NCBI GenBank assembly: GCA_026770585.1
Contig: MU646679.1
Coordinates: 6,048-18,728 of the forward strand
DNA from: Baffinella frigidus
Lineage: Eukaryota; Cryptophyceae; Cryptomonadales; Baffinellaceae
Direction: 5' to 3'
DNA length: 12,681 bases
Notes under the pieces: model-generated
The model's database searches: none
What the model was told of the DNA's origin: nothing
The model's input: the letters and a program-made list of their open reading frames with translations, nothing else
Position numbers and translations under genes: made by a program
In this document: positions 6,162-12,076 of the stretch, one piece after another
How positions within the stretch are numbered: the first letter of the stretch is position 1
Layout of the letters: every line of letters starts with the position of its first letter

Positions 6162-6585
6162 CCAATCAAGGCGTCACCTTGAGCAGCGATAGACAGCCAG
6201 CGAGAGGCCGCGTCGGTACTAACAAAGCAGTTTCTCTCTGTAGGAAGGAAGACGTCACCTTGAGCAGCGATAGACAGCCCGCGAGAGGCCGCGTTAGTAG
6301 TAACAAAGCTGTCTCTCTATACAAACTGTCTCTCTCTCTATACAAAGCTGTCTCTCTGTACAAAGCCGTCTCTCTGTAGGAAGGAAGGCGTTACCTTGAG
6401 CAGCGATAGGCAGACAGCGAGCGGCGTACCCAGGCCCAACGCCGACCCGTCGACTGTTGTGTAAACGGTGCGTTGTCGCTTCTTTATCGTCGGTAACGAC
6501 TTTTAAACAAAGGTAGGAAGGAAGGAAGGAAGGGAGGAAGAAAATGAGGCGTTACCTTGAGCAGCGATAGGCAGCCAGCGAGAGG
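6012..6585 (+). repeat. Five copies of an about 40-bp unit (GAGCAGCGATAG)
   Basis: Copies start near 6012, 6170, 6252, 6389 and 6548. They share ACCTTGAGCAGCGATAGRCAG followed by CCAGCGAGAGG, and most are followed by TCTCTCTGTAGGAAGGAA. Spacing is irregular, so this is a decayed or interrupted array. 6590-6615 shares CCCAACGCCGACCCGTCGAC with about 6433-6452. Confidence 0.75.
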
Positions 6586-6613
6586 CGTATCGAGGCCCAA
6601 CGCCGACCCGTCG

Positions 6614-7500
6614 ACGGTTGGCGCCTTCGCTCCCGCCTCACGCACTGCCTGATTTTCGTGTTTATTATTATTATTATTATTATTATTTATTCATTTATTA
6701 TTTATTATCTATTGTGTATTATTTATTGTTTGGGATTTAGTGGTTAAGGTTTAGGTCGAATGTTGGCGCCTCCGCTCCCGCATCCCGAACAGCCTGGGTT
6801 TTCGTGTTTCTTATTTATTCCTTATTTTTATTTTTTATTTTTTATGGTGTATTTTTTATTAGTTAGAGCTGGTCTCTCATGAGTTGACACTTTTCTGGGG
6901 TCGAAAAACTTCTAAACTTTCAAACTCTTTTAGTCAACTCGTACAAAATTTACCACAGGTAAATTCTACAAACTGCCTGCTGTGGTAAATTTCATGTGAA
7001 GTTGACTGAAAGAGTTTGGAAGTTTGGAAGTTTTTCGAGGTCCGAAAAGTGTCAACTCATGAGAGACCAGCTCTATTGTTGATTGTTTATCGTTTGGGGT
7101 TTATGGTTTATGGTTTAGTGGTTCAGGTCTAGGTCGACTGTTGGCGCCTCCGCTCCCGCATCCCGAACAGCCAGGGTTTACGGTGTATTATTAATTATTC
7201 ATTATTTCTATTTTTTTATTCAGGGTTTGGGGAAGAGGGTTTAGTGGCTGGCCCTTGGGCTTGCTGGGTTTAGGTGGACTGTTGGCGCCTCCGCCCCCGC
7301 ATCCCGAACAGCCTGGGTTTAGGATTTATTATTATTATTTGTTAATTAATTATCTTTTGTGTATTATGTATTATTTAGGATGTAGTGGTTAAGGTCTAGG
7401 TCGAATGTTGGCGCCACCTCTCCCGCATTCCGAACAGCCTGGGTTTAAGGTTTATCATTATTTATTATTCATTATTCATTATTTTGGGTTTGGGGTTGAG
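6614..7500 (+). repeat. About 140-bp tandem array, five units
   Basis: Units are marked by GGCGCCTCCGCTCCCGCATC beginning near 6620, 6765, 7143, 7284 and 7410. Each is followed by CAGCCTGGGTTT and an AT-rich stretch, then a GGTTTAGTGGTTAAGG-like telomeric spacer. The second interval is long only because a 208-bp element (6866-7073) sits in it; without that, spacing is about 126-168 bp. 6660-6729 is mainly (ATT)n. No gene is seen. Confidence 0.85.
6866..7073. mobile_element. TA-flanked long-TIR element inside the 140-bp array
   Basis: Inverted ends of more than 80 bp begin GAGCTGGTCTCTCATGAGTT; the first 31 bp match perfectly. TA flanks it at 6864-6865 and 7074-7075. The inner part also pairs (AAATTTACCACAG with CTGTGGTAAATTT). 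Its length of 208 bp and the TA duplication fit a Tc1/mariner-type MITE. It interrupts the tandem array, so it arrived after the array formed. Confidence 0.85.
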
Positions 7501-7515
7501 GGTTTAGAGGCTTTA

Positions 7516-7715
7516 TTGTCGAAATGGGCTTCGCGCGGAATCGAGGTCAGGTCAGGAAATCAGGATTTTTTTTAAAAATGGGCTTTCATGCTATCTCAGA
7601 CATGGTTTTTATCTCAAAATAGCATCTCCCACCCATAAGATGACACAAAAAGGCAAAAAATGATAATGTTGCTGACCTGACTTGGATTTTTTCCGCACGG
7701 AGCTCATTTCGACAA
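7516..7715. mobile_element. TA-flanked MITE, TTGTC...GCGCGGA family, copy 2
   Basis: Left end TTGTCGAAATGGGCTTCGCG and right end CATTTCGACAA form inverted repeats of about 24 bp with 3 mismatches. TA lies at 7514-7515 and 7716-7717. Inner GTCAGGTCAGG pairs with CTGACCTGAC. It is related to 4452-4686 through its end and internal motifs. Confidence 0.8.
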
Positions 7716-7796
7716 TAGCGCCGACGTAGCGGGAGAATGCTTCCAGGAATTTGGATGCGGGGGGCAGGATCGCACGCACCGCACCCTACGTCACCT

Positions 7797-7915
7797 ACCC
7801 TGAACCCTAAACCCTACTCCCTACACCCCACACCCTGCACCCTACACCCTACACCCTGCACCCTGCACCCTACACCCTGCACCCTACACCCTACACCCTA
7901 CACCCTAATTCGAAA
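7797..7915 (-). repeat. Telomere-like array in CCCTACA/CCCTGCA orientation
   Basis: Heptads CCCTAAA, CCCTACA and CCCTGCA run here, so the G-rich strand is minus, opposite to 1-640, 3612-4065 and 4914-5066. The ACC heptads are phased for about 110 bp, then decay through CGAAACCC-type units to about 7950. Confidence 0.85.
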
Positions 7916-7994
7916 CCCATATGCTAGACCCGAAACCCGAAAGTCGAAACGCTCAAACCTCACCCCTCCATAACGTGCACGCGCTACCCTCCTG

Positions 7995-8175
7995 CCCACA
8001 CGAGGCTACCTATGCGAACAGAATAAATGTCGATTGTAAACGTGTGTAGTAATTTTCAGCTGAAAAGCAGCGACTTTACACAGGTCCGACCGCTCAGCGG
8101 GCGGAAACGTGATCATTTGCCCACAAAACTTTAAAAGTCCGTTTTATTCTGTTCGCCTGAAAAGCCTCGTGTGGG
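7995..8175. mobile_element. Family 7 MITE, copy A
   Basis: A 181-bp element with ends CCCACACGAGGCT and AGCCTCGTGTGGG. Inverted similarity extends inward to GCGAACAGAATAAA (31 bp, about 5 mismatches). 11509-11687 is nearly identical along its length, roughly 95 percent by eye, so the family moved or was duplicated recently. Both copies abut degenerate telomere-like arrays. It has no coding capacity. Confidence 0.85.
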
Positions 8176-8217
8176 CGCTCCACCTGGAGTGCTTAGGTGC
8201 CGACGGCGCCAAAGCAG

Positions 8218-8430
8218 AGCCTACACCCTAAACCCTACACCCCAAACCCTGCACCCTGCACCCTGCACCCTACACCGTACATCCTACACCCTACACCCTG
8301 CACCCTACACCCTACCCTGAACCCTACACCCTACACCCTGCACCCAACACATTACACCCTACACCCGACACCCATATTACAAACCCATTTTCCAAACGCG
8401 AAACACCGAACCCCTGAACCCTAAAACCGA
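8218..8430 (-). repeat. Telomere-like array in CCCTACA orientation
   Basis: Heptads CCCTACA, CCCTGCA and CCCTAAA fill about 8218-8370 and decay to CGAAACACCGAACCCC by 8430. This has the same orientation as 7797-7915, from which it is separated by the family 7 element and about 80 bp of other sequence. The two were probably one array. Confidence 0.85.
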
Positions 8431-8439
8431 ACGGGTGCA

Positions 8440-8560
8440 CAATAACCTGGACGGCTTTAGCGCCGAGGTGCTCCAGCCTCAAAAGTTGATTCATGGCCAC
8501 TTGATGGCCACTTTTGCCGGCGCTCCTCTAACCGACGGCGCGCTGGAAGGCTTGTGTAAA
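8440..8560 (-). pseudogene. Decayed exon-like A fragments
   Basis: Two diverged pieces of exon-like A lie here on the minus strand: one reading LLRLEHLGAKAVQ followed by CAG|GT (ending near 8448), and one reading AFQRAVG and then a stop (about 8525-8560). They match the donor half of the longest copy at 8790-8898. A third, more degraded piece lies at about 8180-8210. The plus frame of about 260 codons that covers this area is a by-product. Confidence 0.4.
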
Positions 8561-8601
8561 GTCACTCCGGCTATGTGTAAAGTCACTCCGGCTATGCCTA
8601 C
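8560..8601 (+). repeat. 21-bp tandem, two units
   Basis: TGTGTAAAGTCACTCCGGCT plus A occurs twice in a row. The same motif occurs inverted at 5410-5429, so the unit is part of a dispersed repeat. Confidence 0.8.
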
Positions 8602-8628
8602 ATGGGGTTTATCCCCAGATCGGCCTAC

Positions 8629-8675
8629 CTGGAGGGCTTTGGCGCCGACGGAGCGTTGGAAGGCTTCTAGGGACG
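8629..8675 (-). pseudogene. Exon-like fragment A, donor-half copy
   Basis: The minus strand reads SLEAFQRSVGAKALQ and ends at CAG|GTAGGC, close to a consensus splice donor. It differs from the longest copy (8790-8898) by Ala to Ser and loses similarity upstream of LEAF. The family is not recognised. Confidence 0.5.
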
Positions 8676-8789
8676 CGGGGTGGGAGGCTCCTACACCCTG
8701 GACCCTACTCATCCACCGTACACCAACCCCCCTCAAACAAACCAAACCAAACGAATTCTCAACCCGACACCCTAAAGCATGCACCATAC

Positions 8790-8898
8790 CTGGAGGGCTT
8801 TGGCGCCGACGGCGCGTTGGAAGGCTTCGAGCTTGGAGGGTGGGAGGATCGCGAGTACGGCGCTCCATGTCAGCACCGAGTCGAAGTCGAACGCGTAC
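8790..8898 (-). pseudogene. Exon-like fragment A, longest copy with splice-like borders
   Basis: The minus-strand segment of 109 bp is flanked by a pyrimidine/CA-rich CACACTTTTCTATCGCAG acceptor-like border and a CAG|GTATGG donor-like border. It holds 36 codons beginning YAFDFDSVLTWSAV and ending LEAFQRAVGAKALQ. Most codons end in G or C, unlike the (GA)n and heptad DNA around it. Four more copies of the first half (9140-9835) and two to four of the second half (8180-8675) lie nearby, all on the same strand. I do not recognise the protein. No adjacent exon is apparent, so it is more likely an amplified gene fragment than part of a live gene, but an exon of a longer gene cannot be excluded. 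Confidence 0.55.
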
Positions 8899-8956
8899 CT
8901 GCGATAGAAAAGTGTGTGTGTGTGTGAGATCCCTTCAGAGCGGGCGGATAGAGGTC

Positions 8957-9103
8957 CCTGGAGAGAGAGAGAGGGAGAGAGAGAGCGAGCGAGAGAGAGA
9001 GCGAGCGAGCAAGAGAGAGAGAGAGCGAGAGAGAGAGAGAGAGCGAGCGAGAGAGAGAGCGAGCAAGCGAGAGAGAGAGAGAGAGCGAGCGAGAGAGAGA
9101 GAG

Positions 9104-9143
<40 letters not shown>
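8957..9143. repeat. (GA)n / GAGC low-complexity tract
   Basis: GAGAGA with GAGCGAGC interruptions. Preceded by a (GT)n run at about 8912-8926. On minus, the CT-rich strand continues the frame of the exon-like copy at 9144-9190 as SLSLSL. Confidence 0.9.
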
Positions 9144-9145
<2 letters not shown>

Positions 9146-9190
9146 AGCAGCGCACTCCACGCCAGCACCGAGTCGAAGTCAAACGCGTAC
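9144..9190 (-). pseudogene. Exon-like fragment A, first-half copy 2
   Basis: The minus strand reads YAFDFDSVLAWSALLA after a GGCGCAG border. A silent TTC/TTT change separates it from the longest copy. It then runs straight into the (GA)n tract, which replaces the rest of the exon. Confidence 0.45.
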
Positions 9191-9349
9191 CTGCGCCGAC
9201 AGGCGTTAATCCGGGGATAGGTTTAACTTGAAAAAGAAAATGGATCCCTATGTTTTCATAGGAGTTGGAAGAAGATTAATTAGGGCCTAAGTGAATTTAA
9301 TTAGGGCAGATGATTCACGTATGGGTGAGGTTGTGGAGAAATCACGGAG
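9191..9349. other. Spacer, no gene
   Basis: AT-rich sequence with a small CCTATG...CATAGG hairpin (about 9247-9262). It resembles 9640-9735 (AATTAGGG/GGAGAAAT-like motifs), so it belongs to a larger repeat unit of about 400 bp. Confidence 0.4.
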
Positions 9350-9402
9350 GGGGAGAATCGCGAGCGCTCCATGTCAGCACCGAGTCGAAGTCGAACGCAT
9401 AC
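9350..9402 (-). pseudogene. Exon-like fragment A, first-half copy 3
   Basis: The minus strand reads YAFDFDSVLTWSA followed by a shortened tail, so the VLAILPP part is deleted or frameshifted. The border is GTGTCGGCGCAG. TAC is TAT here, a silent change. Confidence 0.45.
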
Positions 9403-9423
9403 CTGCGCCGACACAGTGTTTTC

Positions 9424-9544
9424 AATTCGCCCCCCCCCCCCCAATTTCACAGGTAAATTTTGACCCCCCCCATGAAATTCACTTGTGAAATTGGGGGGGG
9501 GGGGAGTGAATTTATGGGGAGCCCAAATCCAAGTGGGACAGAGC
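9424..9544. mobile_element. Family 5 MITE, copy B (left-truncated)
   Basis: A C13 tract, AATTTCACAGGTAAATTTTG, a C8 tract and ATGAAAT, then the inverted arm with a G12 tract, GGAGCCCAAAT and GGGACAGAGC. The first 30 bp or so of the left terminus found in 9872-9931 are missing. The right end abuts exon-like A copy 4. Confidence 0.75.
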
Positions 9545-9549
9545 TTGAC

Positions 9550-9591
9550 AGCGCGCTCAACGTCAGCACCGAGTCGAAGTCGAACGCGTAC
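9550..9591 (-). pseudogene. Exon-like fragment A, first-half copy 4
   Basis: The minus strand reads YAFDFDSVLTLSALS after the same CACTTTTCTATCGCAG border as the longest copy. Trp is replaced by Leu. Similarity ends where family 5 copy B begins. Confidence 0.45.
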
Positions 9592-9601
9592 CTGCGATAG
9601 A

Positions 9602-9735
9602 AAAGTGTGTGTGTGAGAGAGAGAGAGTTCATCTCGGAAGATAACTGAATCAATCCCTTTTTAATAGAAGGTTGCATAGGAGAAATTAGTTAAGGCATAG
9701 TAAATTCAATTAGGTCTCCTAATGAAACAAAGAAA
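9602..9735. other. Short GT/GA run and AT-rich spacer
   Basis: (GT)n then (GA)n at about 9605-9628, followed by AT-rich sequence resembling 9240-9335. No gene is seen. Confidence 0.5.
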
Positions 9736-9749
9736 TCACGGAGGGGGAG

Positions 9750-9796
9750 AATCGCGAGCGCTCCACGTCACCACCGAGTCAAAGTCGAACGCGTAC
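9750..9796 (-). pseudogene. Exon-like fragment A, first-half copy 5
   Basis: The minus strand reads YAFDFDSVVTWSA. It shows a silent TTC/TTT change and Leu to Val. 9728-9830 as a whole repeats 9331-9415. The GCGCCGACACAGTAT border motif is itself duplicated at 9799-9830. Confidence 0.45.
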
Positions 9797-9871
9797 CTGC
9801 GCCGACACAGTATCTGCGCCGACACAGTATTTTCACGTGTTTAAAAAGGGGTCGCTCTACCACACAGTCTA

Positions 9872-9931
9872 GCTCTGTCCCATTTGATTTGGGCTCCCCA
9901 TAAATTCGCCCCCCCCCCCCCAAATTTCACT
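9872..9931 (+). mobile_element. Family 5 MITE, left half only (copy C)
   Basis: It begins after TA (9870-9871) with GCTCTGTCCCATTTGATTTG, then GGGCTCCCCATAAATTCG, a C14 tract and AAATTTCAC. The right half is absent and family 2-like sequence follows. The 5' flank GTCGCTCTACCACACAG resembles the family 2/family 1 junction at 12201-12218. Confidence 0.7.
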
Positions 9932-9933
9932 TC

Positions 9934-9990
9934 ACGAATACAGTCCATCTAAACGATTTGTACTAGAATCTTATCCATTTGCATTGGATC
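9934..9990 (+). mobile_element. Family 2 fragment
   Basis: ATACAGTCCATCTAAACGAT and TTGTACTAGAATCTTATCCA match 12107-12146 closely and, inverted, 2500-2560. Neither end of the element is present. Confidence 0.7.
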
Positions 9991-10135
9991 TTATTTGGAA
10001 ATCTTATTTGGAGCCGATGAATCGGTGTTTGGCAACTTTCGACAGAGAAGGGCACGGGATTCCCCCCAAAACGTTGGAAAATTGACGTTTGAATAAACCA
10101 CCATGGAGCCCTGTGTGACTATTCCGCTGTGTGTC
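9991..10135. other. Unassigned sequence
   Basis: Contains a small duplication ATCTTATTTGGA (about 9988-10012). Open frames on minus are short and without support. Confidence 0.4.
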
Positions 10136-10205
10136 GGGAATCGCGGGCGCCCGCTCCAAAGTTGACGGATGCCCCAAAGTTGACAAACCCTAAACCCTAC
10201 ACCCA
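10136..10205. repeat. Direct repeat of 10756-10815, left part
   Basis: GGGAATCGCGGGCGCCCGC followed by CAAAGTTGACGG matches 10756-10788. AAACCCTAAACCCTACACCC (about 10185-10204) is a short C-strand telomere-like piece where the other copy has GTTTGTACCGCACACCC. Confidence 0.7.
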
Positions 10206-10288
10206 GGCTTGAGAGGGGGCGCACTGGTTGGAGAGGTCAGTCGGGTCGAATCTCGCGAGGCGTTGATCAACCGGCTCCACCTTCCCCA
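10206..10288 (-). pseudogene. Exon-like fragment D, copy 1
   Basis: The minus strand reads GKVEPVDQRLARFDP and continues TDLSNQCAPSQ. It is one of four copies (others at 10841-10918, 11253-11298 and 11450-11505). The plus strand is also open (VESREALI), but the base after FD-CC varies A/C/G/T among the four copies, always Pro on minus and Trp/Arg/Gly on plus, which favours minus. No acceptor AG is present in this copy. The family is not recognised. Confidence 0.4.
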
Positions 10289-10328
10289 GACCGACTATTC
10301 TCAAGTCGACATGCTGGGTGTGCGGTAC

Positions 10329-10392
10329 ATAACCGTTACAAAACCGTTACACAGCCGTCGATAACCGTTACAAAACCGTTACACAACCGTCG
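10329..10392 (+). repeat. 32-bp tandem, two units
   Basis: ATAACCGTTACAAAACCGTT followed by ACACARCCGTCG is repeated once with a single difference. Within it AACCGTTACA itself recurs, so a sub-repeat of about 12 bp is visible. Confidence 0.9.
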
Positions 10393-10513
10393 ACTTCGGC
10401 GCGGAAAAGGGCCCGGGCGCACCAAAGTGGTGCGCCCGAATAGACTGCGAATGCGATAAGTTGACAGCCTGGGTGTGCGGTACAAATCCGTCAACTTTGA
10501 TGTGGGCGCCAGA

Positions 10514-10547
10514 GATTCCCAGACGTCTAGCTAGACGTCTGGGAATC
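10514..10547. repeat. Perfect 34-bp palindrome, no spacer
   Basis: GATTCCCAGACGTCTAG is followed immediately by its exact reverse complement. TCTAGCTAGA is at the centre. Such spacerless palindromes are usually unstable, so this one may be recent. The CGTCTGGGAATCGC half recurs at 10749-10762. Confidence 0.9.
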
Positions 10548-10591
10548 GCCCGAATGAATAGACTGCGACAGAGCTAGACGTTCATAGGCTA

Positions 10592-10737
10592 ACGGCCTGG
10601 AAAGGGGGTAGTTAGGCATACGGTATTGCCTAGGACCTCCTACCGTAGGCCGAGGGATCCTAGGACCAAAAAGTCTCGGCCTACGGTAGGAGGTCCTAGG
10701 CAATGCCGTAGGCCTAACTACCCCATTTTCAGGCCGT
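10592..10737. mobile_element. TA-flanked long-TIR element
   Basis: A 146-bp element flanked by TA (10590-10591 and 10738-10739). Arms of about 64 bp begin ACGGCCTG and share GGGGTAGTTAGGC and TTGCCTAGGACCTCCTACCG, with about six mismatches. The loop of about 20 bp holds GGATCCTAGGACC. The CTACCGTAGG motif is shared with family 1 and R6. Confidence 0.85.
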
Positions 10738-10840
10738 TACCCTATTAACGTCTGGGAATCGCGGGCGCCCGCATCAAAGTTGACGGGTTTGTACCGCACA
10801 CCCAGGCTGTCAACTTAGGCTGTCAACTTGAGAATAGTCG

Positions 10841-10918
10841 GTTTGAGAGGGGGCGCACTGGTTGGAGAGGTCAGCTGGGTCGAATCTCGCGCGGCGTTGA
10901 TAGAATGGCTCCAACTTC
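10841..10918 (-). pseudogene. Exon-like fragment D, copy 2
   Basis: The minus strand reads GKLEPFYQRRARFDP and continues ADLSNQCAPSQ. It is preceded by TTTCAAACAACAG, an acceptor-like border. Copies 1 and 2 are the outer direct repeats flanking the nested palindrome. Confidence 0.45.
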
Positions 10919-10999
10919 CCCTGTTGTTTGAAAGTCAACTGTCAAAAGGCTTTTTTGGAAACCTCGTGCCACTCTCTGTCGAATGTTGACCAAACTTTA

Positions 11000-11164
11000 T
11001 CTCCGATATCGAATAAAAATATTCACTTTCTGCCTCCTCTAAAGTTGATTATCGCCTTGAAATTGTAACCACTTTTGATTTGACACGCCAAAGTTGTTTA
11101 TTTTCAGGGGGATAATCAACTTTAGACGTGTCAGAAAGTGAATATTTTTATTCGATATCGGAGA
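11000..11164. mobile_element. TA-flanked long-TIR element
   Basis: A 165-bp element with TA at 10998-10999 and 11165-11166. The first 37 bp of the arms, beginning TCTCCGATATCGAATAAAAA, are perfect inverted repeats. Pairing resumes with CTAAAGTTGATTATC. It fits a Tc1/mariner-type MITE. The near-perfect arms suggest a young copy. Confidence 0.9.
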
Positions 11165-11207
11165 TAAAACTGCTCTTCTTCCTGACACCGCGGAGGGTTG
11201 AAGCGTT

Positions 11208-11252
11208 CAGGGTTTAGGGTTTAGGGTTTAGGGTTCAGGGTTTAGCGTTCAG
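11208..11252 (+). repeat. Short TTTAGGG-like array
   Basis: CAGGGTTTAGGGTTTAGGG and variants over about 45 bp. It cuts directly into exon-like D copy 3 at its left end. Confidence 0.85.
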
Positions 11253-11298
11253 GGTCAAACTTCGCGCGGCCTTGATAGAATGGCTCCAACTTCCCCTG
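11253..11298 (-). pseudogene. Exon-like fragment D, copy 3 (truncated)
   Basis: The minus strand reads GKLEPFYQGRAKFDPER and then a stop where telomere-like DNA starts. It is preceded by TTCCCAAGCAG, an acceptor-like border shared in form with copies 2 and 4. Confidence 0.45.
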
Positions 11299-11449
11299 CT
11301 TGGGAACGCTTCAATGGCTCCAAAACCGGACCCGTTCTAACGGTGTCCGTTTAGAACTGTCACGTCCGGAAATAGTACCGGCCTCTGAGCAGGTGGTACA
11401 AAATGTTGCTACCGGCACGTCCCCAAGACAAACTCGAAACGGCACTGGT

Positions 11450-11505
11450 CTGATGGGGGTCGAATCTCGCGAGGCGTTGATAGAATGGCTGCACCTTCCC
11501 CTGCT
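11450..11505 (-). pseudogene. Exon-like fragment D, copy 4
   Basis: The minus strand reads GKVQPFYQRLARFDP and then diverges. It is preceded by GTGGGGAAGCAG from the end of the family 7 element. The sequence between copies 3 and 4 (11300-11449) has an open plus frame but no feature I can name. Confidence 0.4.
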
Positions 11506-11508
11506 TCC

Positions 11509-11687
11509 CCACACGAGGCTACCTATGCGAACATAATAAATGTCGATTGTAAACGTGTGTAGTAATTTTCAGATGAAAAGCAGTAACTTTACACAGGTCC
11601 GATCGCTCAGCGGGCGGAAACGTGATCATTTGCCCACAAAACTTTAAAAGTCCGTTTTATTCTGTTCGCCTGGGTAGCCTCGTGTGG
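11509..11687. mobile_element. Family 7 MITE, copy B
   Basis: A 179-bp copy nearly identical to 7995-8175, with ends CCACACGAGGCTACC and GGTAGCCTCGTGTGG. Here the inverted repeat ends are more perfect than in copy A. It is followed within 10 bp by telomere-like heptads. Confidence 0.85.
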
Positions 11688-11693
11688 CCGGGT

Positions 11694-11850
11694 TCGGTGT
11701 TTGGGTTTCGGGTTTCGGGTTCAGCATTAGGGTTTCGGGTGTAGAGTCAGGGTTTCGGGTTTCGGGTTTCGGGTTTCGGGTTTAGAGTTTCGTTTTTTGA
11801 GGGTTTCGGGTTTCGGGTTTGAGGGTTTCGGGTTTTGGGTTCTCCGGAAT
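11694..11850 (+). repeat. TTTCGGG-type degenerate telomere array
   Basis: Runs of GGGTTTCGGGTTTCGGG with TTTAGAG and TTCAGCA variants, G-rich strand plus. Frames through it are spurious. Confidence 0.85.
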
Positions 11851-11887
11851 GGCGAGAAGGGGGCGAGCAGTACCGTGGCTTTCTTTC

Positions 11888-11998
11888 CCCAGGGGTTATT
11901 AGATTGGTGTTAAGGGTCTCGGGTTTCGGGCGAGGCCCTTAACACAAATCTAACGAGACTCTTAACACAAATCTAACCCCTAACGGCCTCGCCCGGAG
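11888..11998. repeat. Hairpin and direct repeat of TTAACACAAATCTAAC
   Basis: TTAGATTGGTGTTAAGGGTC (about 11899-11918) is inverted in both CCCTTAACACAAATCTAACG (about 11937-11956) and CTCTTAACACAAATCTAACC (about 11961-11980). A TTTCGGG remnant lies in the loop, and GGCGAGGCC/GGCCTCGCC also pair. Confidence 0.75.
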
Positions 11999-12076
11999 GG
12001 ACATAGGCTGGTCTTACGGATATCCCAACCGATTCTTGGTTGACATCCACCCAAAAATCCCTTCGTAGCCCGCTGT
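11999..12076. mobile_element. Family 1 right-half fragment
   Basis: ACATAGG, TTACGGATA and the terminal AAAAATCCCTTCGTAGCCCG match family 1. A CCAACCGA...TTGGTTG hairpin replaces part of the interior. The terminal TGTGG is replaced by the start of family 2 copy C. Confidence 0.65.

Larger units (their letters stand above)
10289..10842. repeat. Nested palindrome of about 550 bp
   Basis: Outer arms 10289-10306 and 10824-10842 (ACCGACTATTCTCAAGT and its complement) and the strong arms 10459-10526 and 10750-10816 (about 68 bp, few mismatches) pair across the region. Inside are a 32-bp tandem pair (10329-10392), a hairpin with 11-bp arms (10414-10438), a perfect 34-bp palindrome (10514-10547) and a TA-flanked element (10592-10737). 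It is non-coding. Confidence 0.75.

Noticed and set aside
5933-6379. 148-codon plus frame
   Set aside because: It is made of (TC)n, (GGAA)n and the 40-bp repeat units, with no domain and no codon bias beyond the repeats.
6012-7500. CRISPR-like spaced repeats
   Set aside because: Units are about 40 and 140 bp with irregular spacing and no uniform unique spacers, and the context is eukaryotic.
8435-9220. 261-codon plus frame, the longest in the window
   Set aside because: It runs antisense to the exon-like A copies and ends in GA-repeat translation. The protein-like signal and splice-like borders are on minus.
11300-11536. 78-codon plus frame
   Set aside because: It crosses cassette D copy 4 antisense and the start of the family 7 element, so it is a chance frame; the part at 11300-11449 has no independent support.
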